This document shows, piece by piece, positions 1 through 5,889 of a DNA stretch of 5,889 bases. Position 1 is the stretch's first letter, and every line of letters begins with the position of its first letter. The notes under the pieces are model-generated. The model saw only the letters and a list, made by a program, of their open reading frames with translations. It was not told where the DNA came from and did not search any database. The position numbers and the translations under genes are program-made. The stretch covers positions 8,031 to 13,919 of the forward strand of contig DNSU01000115.1 of the NCBI GenBank assembly GCA_003499585.1. The letters are read 5' to 3'. The DNA comes from Cyanobacteria bacterium UBA9579. GTDB taxonomy: Bacteria; Cyanobacteriota; Vampirovibrionia; Gastranaerophilales; UBA9579.

Positions 1-285
1 CCAACATTCAACACACAATTATCAGTAGACTCTGAAGATACACTTGATCTAGCTGAAAGTGCCACAATGAATTGGACATCTGGCAGTTCATATGCACTTG
101 CAGATAATTTAATGCCGGCTAATCAAACTATAATGGGATCAACTGCTTTTGATATAGATGACAATATCATTACTTTTGGACTGGTCCCTGAAGGAACAAC
201 TACATATTTCCCATCTTCCAGCGGGACTGCGCAGGTCGATGATACGCCTTACATCTCCAGCGTAGTAATACAAAATATAAGGTAG
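1..285 (+). CDS. 3' end of an unidentified gene, possibly a minor pilin of the same cluster (partial)
   Basis: The reading frame is open from the first base and ends at TAG 283-285, leaving 94 C-terminal residues; the start lies outside the window. An ATG at 67 is internal: the frame is open before it and no Shine-Dalgarno sequence precedes it. The visible part is acidic and polar, rich in Ser, Thr, Asn and Asp, with no membrane segment and no cysteine, and ends in a beta-strand-like stretch (ISSVVIQNIR). This fits the secreted globular end of a pilin-like or other exported protein. The next gene, a PilX-like pilin, starts 42 nt downstream without a terminator between them, so they are probably co-transcribed. 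In known pilus clusters the gene before pilX is often pilW or pilV, so a minor pilin is a reasonable inference from position. The sequence itself shows no motif that settles it. Confidence 0.6.
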   Translation, partial: PTFNTQLSVDSEDTLDLAESATMNWTSGSSYALADNLMPANQTIMGSTAFDIDDNIITFGLVPEGTTTYFPSSSGTAQVDDTPYISSVVIQNIR

Positions 286-316
286 ATCACAGGTTATTTA
301 AATTTAATAAAACACT

Positions 317-321
317 GGGGG
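317..321 (+). promoter_or_regulatory. Unusual ribosome binding site (GGGGG) of the first PilX-like gene
   Basis: A run of five G lies 6 nt before the ATG at 328. It can pair with the CCUCC of the 16S rRNA 3' end if one G-U wobble is allowed, whereas the other two complete genes here use ordinary AAGGA or AAGGAG. The ATG at 328 is the only plausible start: reading back in frame there is no other ATG, GTG or TTG before the stop codon at 283-285. Confidence 0.5.
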
Positions 322-327
322 TATAAT

Positions 328-1641
328 ATGCCTTGCTTTAACACACCTATTTCACGAAAAACATCAAAGGGTGCATCACTTCTAATAACTATCTTCATCT
401 CACTTATTGCAATACTCATAACCGTTACTATGCTAAGTTTATCGTCAAAAAACACAGATCAATTAGTTAATAATAAAGAAGGAAAGAAAGCTCACTATGC
501 CGCAATGGCTGGGCTAGAAAGAGTTATCAGTAAATACAATGGGGATTATAACGGAACCTGGCTAAAACCATTAGCAAATTTACCTTTTCCGACAGCCTCC
601 TCACAAGAAAACTTAAATAATGGAACATCATATTGGGTAGAATCAGTTGAATACATCGATTCAGGTGATGCTGCAATGATCAAAGTTGTTGGCAAATCAA
701 AAAAAGCATCAAGAAAAATCAGAGCAAGGCTAGAAACTAACATACCTAAAGTTTTTGGTAATTTTGGATTACTAACTGATGGCCTGCTTTCAATTTCTGG
801 TGATAAATCCCTAAAAATGAATACACACGGGAATAGAGGATTAATGTTCTCAGGGGACCACTATATGTACAACAATTCAACAGCATCTCAATCATCTGAT
901 AAATCCACTGGTGACCCTGACCCTACAACAAAACAGGTCGGCGGATATATCCCACCTGTAAAAGTACCAGATATACCTGTAGAACACTTACGACAATACG
1001 CTAAAACAGGAAAAATTCTCAACGCTATAGACCCAAATTTACAGTTAAAAATAAATTTAACTCCACCGGATGTTCCTATATACATACAGGGTAATGTAAT
1101 TTCCTATCATTCACAAAATAATGTATTATTAGCCAATAATAAATATATTCCTAAAGGAGCCATGTTACTCCCAGCATATGGTTTCCAAAAAGCACAAATA
1201 AGATATGCCAAAGTATCTACTTTAAAAGGGATAACCCTTGATGGAAATCAGCAGGGAAGATTTATATTTGTAGAAGGTGATGCTATCTTTAACGCTGACG
1301 GGTTTAATAACCTTTCTAATATGATGCTGCTTACTACCGGAAATTTAACTGTAAATGGTAATGTTGATATAGATACATCTCATGAAGGTGAAGTAGATGT
1401 AACATTTGCATCCGTTGGAGGAATTACCCTTAATGGCAGCAGAAACTTCGCAGCACTTTTCTGGACAGAAGATTCATTTAGACAAAACGGTTCAAGTATT
1501 GCTGGTAAAGTTATATCCAAAGGCAATCTAAGTTTCAATGGTAACTTTACTCTTGAACCATCCGGAAAACTTCATGACAACGGGCTAATAGAAAAAGAAG
1601 TATCACGATCATCGTGGCAACAAATCTCTATAGATGAATAA
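328..1641 (+). CDS. PilX-like type IV pilin-like protein with a C-terminal beta-repeat domain (first paralog)
   Basis: This 437-residue protein has the layout of a PilX-type minor pilin, a subunit processed by prepilin peptidase and assembled into or at the tip of a type IV pilus or related pseudopilus. The leader (residues 1-15, with R10, K11, K14) ends in G15, and the mature protein would begin ASLLITIF. A hydrophobic helix spans about 16-40. Glu at +5 is absent (Ile there), as is common in PilX and GspK families. A PilX-like segment follows with AHYAAMAGLERV; the usual Ala-Ala-Glu reads Ala-Ala-Met. The middle is Ser/Thr/Asn/Pro-rich, with GGYIP (205-209) and VPDIPV (213-218). Residues about 302-410 form short repeats with Asn-Gly turns (VNGNVD, LNGSRN, QNGSS, FNGNF), suggesting a beta-solenoid. 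The only cysteine is in the leader. It closely resembles the next gene over its full length. The pilin-like class is well supported; adhesion or tip function is inference. Confidence 0.8.
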   Translation: MPCFNTPISRKTSKGASLLITIFISLIAILITVTMLSLSSKNTDQLVNNKEGKKAHYAAMAGLERVISKYNGDYNGTWLKPLANLPFPTASSQENLNNGTSYWVESVEYIDSGDAAMIKVVGKSKKASRKIRARLETNIPKVFGNFGLLTDGLLSISGDKSLKMNTHGNRGLMFSGDHYMYNNSTASQSSDKSTGDPDPTTKQVGGYIPPVKVPDIPVEHLRQYAKTGKILNAIDPNLQLKINLTPPDVPIYIQGNVISYHSQNNVLLANNKYIPKGAMLLPAYGFQKAQIRYAKVSTLKGITLDGNQQGRFIFVEGDAIFNADGFNNLSNMMLLTTGNLTVNGNVDIDTSHEGEVDVTFASVGGITLNGSRNFAALFWTEDSFRQNGSSIAGKVISKGNLSFNGNFTLEPSGKLHDNGLIEKEVSRSSWQQISIDE

Positions 1642-1663
1642 TTAGCCAAACCATTCCATTAAT

Positions 1664-1696
1664 ATCCCTGTATTGTTAGAATACAGGGATTCTTTT
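1664..1696 (+). terminator. Rho-independent terminator after the first PilX-like gene
   Basis: ATCCCTGTAT (1664-1673) and ATACAGGGAT (1681-1690) form a perfect 10-bp stem with a 7-nt loop; one more T-A pair could close the loop to 5 nt. It starts 22 nt after the stop codon and is followed by TCTTTT. The T-tract is short and interrupted by C, so termination may be incomplete. The same T-tract also belongs to the 5' arm of the next hairpin. Confidence 0.7.
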
Positions 1697-1723
1697 ATTA
1701 ATATAACTAATTAATAAAAGAAT
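1689..1723. repeat. Perfect 14-bp AT-rich inverted repeat overlapping the terminator hairpin
   Basis: ATTCTTTTATTAAT (1689-1702) and ATTAATAAAAGAAT (1710-1723) are exact reverse complements around a 7-nt spacer (ATAACTA). Only one of the 14 pairs is G-C. The 5' arm shares bases 1689-1690 with the 3' arm of the preceding hairpin and contains that terminator's T-tract. It could be an extension of the terminator, an exonuclease block at the mRNA 3' end, or a protein-binding palindrome for the downstream gene. The sequence does not decide between these. Confidence 0.7.
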
Positions 1724-1890
1724 ATCAAACATTCGCCTTCTGATTTTTCAAAATATATATATGATTTTACAAAAACAATTTCACAAATTTTTATAAATTT
1801 TCATTCAATATACAGTTTAATTTTTAAGCATAATACGCTATTATATTTGAGTGATCATTTATATAAAATTACAACACAAAGTTTAACACT
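1724..1890 (+). other. AT-rich intergenic region before the second PilX-like gene; promoter expected but not pinned down
   Basis: No gene is visible here. A terminator lies upstream, so the second PilX-like gene probably has its own promoter in this stretch. Several -10-like hexamers occur (TATAAA at 1792-1797 and 1862-1867, CATAAT at 1829-1834, TATTAT at 1839-1844), but none has a convincing -35 box at 16-18 bp. The closest is TTTACA at 1766-1771, which lies 20 bp from TATAAA at 1792. No sigma-54-type GG/GC pair was seen. In DNA this AT-rich, such hexamers arise easily by chance. Confidence 0.35.
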
Positions 1891-1905
1891 AAGGAAAAAC
1901 AGAAT

Positions 1906-3225
1906 ATGAAAATCAACAAATATTCTGCAAGAAAGGGGTCTTCGTTACTATTAGCTATTTTCATCTCAACAATTGCCTTATTTATTACTGCTGCAATGCT
2001 GAATTCATCAGAAAAAAACACCGGACTTCTTACAAATGAAAAATCAGGAAAAGCAGCGTACTATGCTGCAGAGGCCGCCCTGTCAAAAGTTACAAACTTA
2101 TACAATTCAGATTCAGCCAATTGGGGCAAAACATCAACTGCTTTAGACTTACCTGATTTAGATGATCCGGAAACATTAAATAATAATGCAGCTTATTGGA
2201 TTGATTCCATCGAATATGTTAACTCAAATACTACCGCAGTAGTTAATGCTGTTGGACGGTCTGGAGATGCTTATAGAAAACTACGTGCAAGGATAACCCT
2301 AAAGATTCCTGATATATATGATGATTATGGGCTGCTTACAGATGGAACACTCACTATTCATGGAACTAAAACATTAAATATGAGTATACATGGCAATGAT
2401 GCTTTATCTCTAACAGGCACAACAACAACGAATAATAATGCAATAGCAACTCAATCATCAAATTCTGATGCAGGTTCTCCAGATCCGGCTAATAATCCAG
2501 TGGGTGGATACGTGCCCATAATTGATGTTCCCACAGTTCCAATTTCTACATTAAGGCAGCTGACACAACAAGGATTAAATCTTGATCTCAATCAGGCAGA
2601 TTTAAATGAACAGATAATGAATGCACCTGCTGGAAATTACATATATATTAGCGAATCTGTGGCTAATATTCCAAATCAAAATATTTTATTTGCCAAGAAT
2701 TACTATTTAGACTCAAGCGCAACCTATATACCTACTTTATATTATACCGATACAAATATTCTTCTAGTCACTCCACCAGAAGGAACTCCTCCAGGACAAA
2801 GTCAAAGTACAAGCGGTATTACTTTATATGGTGACATGCAGGGTAAAGTCATATTTGTTGATGGTGATATAGATATTAATGCAAACGGCATCTCTGATTT
2901 ATCTAATGTAATGATCATTTCATCAGGAACTATAACAGTTAATGGAAGCGTAGATATAGGAACATCACATACAGGAAAAGTTGATACAATTTTTGCCAGT
3001 CAAGGAGATATAACATTAAATGGAAGCAGAGATTATTCTGCACTATTCTGGACCAATGGAAGCTTTACGCAAAATGGGTCCAGTCTTGCAGGAAGAGTAA
3101 TCGCACAAAGCGGTATCACAGTAAATGGATCCTTTACCCTGACACAATCAGATAAACTCTACGATAACAACACAATTGACAAAGTTGCAATTATATCATC
3201 CAAGCAACAAATACCTATGAACTAA
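1906..3225 (+). CDS. PilX-like type IV pilin-like protein with a C-terminal beta-repeat domain (second paralog)
   Basis: This 439-residue protein has the same architecture as its upstream paralog and is probably a minor pilin or pseudopilin exported and anchored through its N-terminal helix. The leader (residues 1-11, with K2, K5, R9, K10) ends in G11, and the mature protein would start SSLLLAIF. The helix runs to about residue 36 and has Leu rather than Glu at +5. The canonical PilX-type motif is intact here as AAYYAAEAALSKV. A Ser/Asn/Pro-rich middle with GGYVP (200-204) is followed by a Pro/Gly/Ser linker (about 290-303) that the paralog lacks. Asn-Gly-turn beta repeats (about 305-412) include VNGSVD, LNGSRD, QNGSS and VNGSF. 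There are no cysteines. AAGGA (1891-1895) lies 10 nt before the ATG. Terminators on both sides suggest a single-gene unit. An alternative is a GspK-like tip pseudopilin, but the beta-repeat C-terminus fits PilX-like proteins better. Confidence 0.8.
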   Translation: MKINKYSARKGSSLLLAIFISTIALFITAAMLNSSEKNTGLLTNEKSGKAAYYAAEAALSKVTNLYNSDSANWGKTSTALDLPDLDDPETLNNNAAYWIDSIEYVNSNTTAVVNAVGRSGDAYRKLRARITLKIPDIYDDYGLLTDGTLTIHGTKTLNMSIHGNDALSLTGTTTTNNNAIATQSSNSDAGSPDPANNPVGGYVPIIDVPTVPISTLRQLTQQGLNLDLNQADLNEQIMNAPAGNYIYISESVANIPNQNILFAKNYYLDSSATYIPTLYYTDTNILLVTPPEGTPPGQSQSTSGITLYGDMQGKVIFVDGDIDINANGISDLSNVMIISSGTITVNGSVDIGTSHTGKVDTIFASQGDITLNGSRDYSALFWTNGSFTQNGSSLAGRVIAQSGITVNGSFTLTQSDKLYDNNTIDKVAIISSKQQIPMN

Positions 3226-3240
3226 TAATGATTAATACTA

Positions 3241-3275
3241 AAAAGTGATAGCTATAAAGAGCTATCACTTTTTTT
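3241..3275 (+). terminator. Strong rho-independent terminator after the second PilX-like gene
   Basis: GTGATAGCT (3245-3253) pairs perfectly with AGCTATCAC (3260-3268) around a 6-nt loop. The stem extends by four A-T pairs (3241-3244 with 3269-3272), and the right arm runs into seven T (3269-3275). It begins 15 nt after the stop codon. The A-tract on the left arm could also permit some termination in the opposite direction, but no convergent gene needs it. It separates the pilin-like genes from leuS. Confidence 0.93.
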
Positions 3276-3284
3276 ATGCTTAGT

Positions 3285-3314
3285 TTTACTCTAAAAACAT
3301 TTTTTCGATATAAT
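3285..3314 (+). promoter_or_regulatory. Sigma-70-type promoter of leuS
   Basis: TTTACT (3285-3290, four of six matches to TTGACA) and a perfect TATAAT (3309-3314) are 18 bp apart. They lie just after the terminator of the previous gene and upstream of leuS. Transcription would start near 3321, leaving an untranslated leader of roughly 35-40 nt. That is too short for a T-box or a leader-peptide attenuator, so nothing here suggests leucine- or tRNA-dependent control. A second -10-like TATAAG lies at 3319-3324. Confidence 0.6.
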
Positions 3315-3343
3315 TAGGTATAAGTACAAAAAAATAGTATAAA

Positions 3344-3349
3344 AAGGAG
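3344..3349 (+). promoter_or_regulatory. Ribosome binding site that fixes the TTG start of leuS
   Basis: AAGGAG lies 8 nt before TTG at 3358. An in-frame TAA at 3340-3342 rules out any earlier start, and the first in-frame ATG (residue 40) would remove the conserved N-terminus. The TTG start is therefore well supported. Confidence 0.85.
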
Positions 3350-3357
3350 CAACAACC

Positions 3358-5844
3358 TTGAGAGAGCAATATATTCCACAGGAAATAGAAAGAAAATGGC
3401 AAAAGTTCTGGGAAGAAAATAATATATATCACACGCCAAATGAATCAGATAAACCTAAATATTATGCTCTATCAATGTTTCCATACCCATCAGGCAGACT
3501 GCATATGGGACATGTAAGAAATTATACGATTACAGACGTTATTGCTCGCTTTAAAAAGCTAAAAGGGTTCAATGTTCTTCATCCAATGGGATGGGATAGC
3601 TTTGGGCTGCCTGCAGAAAATGCCGCTATCCAATCTGGAAGAAACCCTGCTGACTGGACATTATCAAATATAGATTATATGAGAGATCAATTAAAAACCC
3701 TTGGACTAAGTTATGACTGGAACAGAGAAATAGCAACCTGTAAACCTGATTATTATAAATGGACTCAATGGTTATTTTTAGAATTTTACAAGGCTGGTCT
3801 TGCATATAAAAAAGAAGCCGGTGTTAACTGGTGTCCCGGTTGCGCAACTGTGCTGGCAAATGAACAGGTCGAAGAAGGACTATGTTGGCGTTGCAGCGAT
3901 ACTGTTGAAAAGAAAAAACTCTCTCAATGGTTCCTTAAAATCACTGATTATGCTGAACAATTACTGCAGGACTTAGATAAATTACAGGGCTGGCCGGAAA
4001 AAGTTAAATTAATGCAGAAAAACTGGATAGGCAAATCCTATGGAACTGTCCTGAAATTCAAGGTTGCAGAACTTGACAATATAGAAATCCCAGTATTTAC
4101 TACAAGACCGGATACAGTTTTCGGAGTGACTTATCTTGCAATTGCGCCTGAATATCCTCTTATTGATCAGTTAATTACTGAAGAAAATAAAGATAAAGTA
4201 TATGATTATGTTGAAAACGCCAAAAGAATGAGCGAAATTGACAGAGCATCAACCGAAAGAGAAAAAACAGGGATTCCTCTGGGAACACACGTAATAAACC
4301 CTCTCAACGGCCAAAAAGTTCCTCTCTGGACCGGTGATTATGTACTGGTAGAATACGGTACAGGCGCAGTAATGGGCGTCCCTGCACATGACGTAAGAGA
4401 TTTTGATTTTGCTAAAAAATATGAATTGCCAATAGTTGAAGTCATAAAAGACCCGAATAAAAAAGAAGAAGCACCACTTTCAGAAGCTTATATCGAACCG
4501 GGCATAATGGTGAATTCAGGAGAATTTACAGATTTAGAGAGTGAAATTGGAAAACAAAAGATCACACAATGGGCTGAGCAAAATGATGTAGGCTATGGTC
4601 AGGTACAGTATAGATTAAGAGACTGGCTAATAAGCAGACAAAGGTACTGGGGAGCACCAATTCCAATAATATATTGTGATGAATGTGGAATTGTACCTGT
4701 TCCAGATGATCAACTACCAGTATTACTACCAGAAGATGTTGATTTCAAAGTTCAGGGTAAGTCACCAATAGCTACTTCACAGACTTTTGTCAATACGACC
4801 TGTCCAAAATGCAATAAACCTGCTAAGCGTGAAACCGACACAATGGATACATTCATCTGCAGCAGCTGGTATTATCTGAGATATATTGATCCACAAAATG
4901 ATCAAAAAGTATTCAATTCAAATCTTGTTAATCACTGGATGAACGTCGATCAATATGTAGGCGGAGTTGAGCATGCCATCCTGCACCTTTTATACTCAAG
5001 ATTCTTCGTAAAAGTACTGCGTGATCGTGGCTTGCTGAACTTTGATGAACCATTTGAAAATCTTCTAACTCAAGGTATGGTTTTAAAAGATGGTGCTAAA
5101 ATGAGCAAATCAAAGGGTAATACTGTTGACCCTGATGAAATTTTCCAAAATTACGGAGCTGATACTGCAAGATTGTTCATTTTAAGTGACTCACCTCCAG
5201 AAAGAGATCTTGATTGGTCAGATACAGGGGTGGAAGGATGTTATAAATTCCTGCACAGAGTATGGCGTCTGGTAAAAAATACTCATGAAAATTTAATATT
5301 CAATTATCAGGATCTGAACCCTGCCAGTTTAGCTAAAGAAAACAGTGATTTATTAAGAGAAACCCATAAAGCAGTAAAGAGAATCACACTTGATATCAGC
5401 AACGAATTTCAGTTCAATACAGCCGTAAGTAAGTGTAGAGAATTCGTGAATTACATTTACGATTATGTAAACAAAAAAGAAACCTATTCCGATGAAGATA
5501 AAAATGTCTTAAGTAAAGCAATTCTCACTCTAATTAAACTCATGTCACCAATAGTTCCTCATATGGCAGAAGAAATCTGGCATGAATTAGGAGGTGAAGG
5601 ATCGATTCACTTAACAAATTGGCCTGAATATGATGATTCTTTAGCAATTTCAGAAGAAATTCCTATCATAGTACAGATAAACGGCAAAGTCAGAGAAAAG
5701 CTAACCATGCCGGTAAACTCTACTAATGAAAATATAGAAGCAACAGCAAAAGCAAATCCTAAGGTACAATCATACATTCAAGACAAACAAATAGTAAAAG
5801 TAATCGTTGTACCTAACAGACTGATAAATATAGTAGTTAAGTAA
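3358..5844 (+). CDS. leuS: Leucyl-tRNA synthetase (LeuRS)
   Basis: This cytoplasmic class I synthetase charges tRNA-Leu with leucine using ATP. It has 828 residues, a usual bacterial length, and looks intact. The HIGH motif is HMGH (49-52) in YPSGRLHMGHVRNY, followed by WDSFGLPAE (79-87). A zinc-ribbon-like site has C159, C162, C176 and C179. The CP1 editing domain has the threonine-rich TTRPDT (248-253) and VPAHDVRD with D345 and D348, matching the residues that clear mischarged tRNA in E. coli LeuRS. RDWLISRQRYWG (421-432) is conserved, and a second cysteine set follows (C440, C443, C482, C485). DTMDTF (494-499) leads to KMSKS (581-585). The anticodon-binding helical domain and a C-terminal tRNA-contacting domain with VQINGKVR (772-779) complete it. 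The leucine-specific insertion before KMSKS, large in E. coli, is almost absent: QGMVLKDGAKMSKS is continuous. It has its own promoter and appears unrelated to the pilin-like genes. Confidence 0.98.
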   Translation: MREQYIPQEIERKWQKFWEENNIYHTPNESDKPKYYALSMFPYPSGRLHMGHVRNYTITDVIARFKKLKGFNVLHPMGWDSFGLPAENAAIQSGRNPADWTLSNIDYMRDQLKTLGLSYDWNREIATCKPDYYKWTQWLFLEFYKAGLAYKKEAGVNWCPGCATVLANEQVEEGLCWRCSDTVEKKKLSQWFLKITDYAEQLLQDLDKLQGWPEKVKLMQKNWIGKSYGTVLKFKVAELDNIEIPVFTTRPDTVFGVTYLAIAPEYPLIDQLITEENKDKVYDYVENAKRMSEIDRASTEREKTGIPLGTHVINPLNGQKVPLWTGDYVLVEYGTGAVMGVPAHDVRDFDFAKKYELPIVEVIKDPNKKEEAPLSEAYIEPGIMVNSGEFTDLESEIGKQKITQWAEQNDVGYGQVQYRLRDWLISRQRYWGAPIPIIYCDECGIVPVPDDQLPVLLPEDVDFKVQGKSPIATSQTFVNTTCPKCNKPAKRETDTMDTFICSSWYYLRYIDPQNDQKVFNSNLVNHWMNVDQYVGGVEHAILHLLYSRFFVKVLRDRGLLNFDEPFENLLTQGMVLKDGAKMSKSKGNTVDPDEIFQNYGADTARLFILSDSPPERDLDWSDTGVEGCYKFLHRVWRLVKNTHENLIFNYQDLNPASLAKENSDLLRETHKAVKRITLDISNEFQFNTAVSKCREFVNYIYDYVNKKETYSDEDKNVLSKAILTLIKLMSPIVPHMAEEIWHELGGEGSIHLTNWPEYDDSLAISEEIPIIVQINGKVREKLTMPVNSTNENIEATAKANPKVQSYIQDKQIVKVIVVPNRLINIVVK

Positions 5845-5871
5845 TATAATTTATACGTAAAAACAATGTAT

Positions 5872-5889
5872 TGTCATCCTGAGCAAAGC
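5872..5889. repeat. Start of a dispersed palindromic repeat, truncated by the window edge
   Basis: TGTCATCCTGAGCAAAGC begins 27 nt after the leuS stop. I recognise it as the first half of a family of short intergenic repeats seen across many unrelated bacterial genomes, usually continuing GAAGGATC so that ATCC pairs with GGAT in a hairpin. The second half is outside the window, so the hairpin cannot be confirmed here. If complete it may also serve as the 3' end structure of the leuS transcript, since no other terminator is visible after 5844. Confidence 0.55.

Noticed and set aside
322..327. Perfect TATAAT directly before the ATG of the first PilX-like gene
   Set aside because: There is no acceptable -35 box at 16-18 bp, and transcription would start inside the coding sequence. 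The hexamer is common by chance in DNA this AT-rich.
283..330. The partial first gene and the first PilX-like gene are in the same frame with only one TAG between them, allowing a readthrough fusion
   Set aside because: Sharing a frame happens one time in three, and 14 stop-free codons are not unusual. The second gene begins with its own RBS and a clean prepilin leader, so a fusion would bury that leader.
546..743. Open frame of 65 codons on the - strand inside the first PilX-like gene
   Set aside because: It lies entirely within a well-supported + strand gene, resembles nothing I recognise, and is a shadow frame. The similar one at 888-1085 is rejected for the same reason.
1847..1875. TTGAGT (1847-1852) and TACAAC (1870-1875), 17 bp apart, as a promoter for the second PilX-like gene
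   Set aside because: Spacing is right, but each box matches consensus at only four of six positions, and equally weak pairs can be found elsewhere in the same spacer.
3276..3357. Possible T-box or leader-peptide attenuator controlling leuS
   Set aside because: The predicted leader is only about 35-40 nt, with no T-box sequence, no run of Leu codons and no terminator between promoter and start codon.

Overview
The window is a low-GC bacterial segment with every supported gene on the + strand. It holds the tail of an unidentified gene, two tandem paralogous PilX-like type IV pilin-like genes, and a complete leucyl-tRNA synthetase gene (leuS). Pilin-type N-termini with class III prepilin leaders point to a bacterium that makes type IV pili or a related filament or secretion system. 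The LeuRS is of the standard bacterial type. From memory, parts of it read like cyanobacterial LeuRS (the block around residues 108-230), but it keeps cysteine pairs that I recall being lost in photosynthetic cyanobacteria. With the AT-rich composition, this suggests a non-photosynthetic relative of Cyanobacteria (Melainabacteria/Vampirovibrionia-like). That placement is an inference, not a demonstration.

Layout. Positions 1-285 are the 3' end of a gene that starts outside the window. After a 42-nt gap comes the first PilX-like gene (328-1641), probably in the same transcript. It ends at a hairpin terminator (1664-1696), which is followed immediately by a second, AT-only-but-one-pair hairpin that overlaps it by two bases. 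About 180 nt of AT-rich DNA then leads to the second PilX-like gene (1906-3225), which ends at a strong rho-independent terminator (3241-3275). A good sigma-70-type promoter (3285-3314) then drives leuS (3358-5844, TTG start). The last 18 bases look like the beginning of a widely dispersed palindromic repeat cut off by the window edge.

How the genes relate. The two PilX-like proteins share one architecture: a short basic leader ending in Gly, a hydrophobic helix without the usual Glu at +5, a PilX-type helix with a Tyr-Ala-Ala motif, a Ser/Asn/Pro-rich middle, and a C-terminal run of short Asn-Gly-containing beta repeats suggesting a beta-solenoid. They look like a gene duplication that has diverged, giving two minor or tip pilin-like subunits with beta-rich passenger domains. 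The partial upstream gene may be another minor pilin, judging only from position. leuS has its own promoter behind a terminator and is a functionally unrelated housekeeping neighbour. I see no CRISPR array, tRNA, rRNA or insertion sequence.
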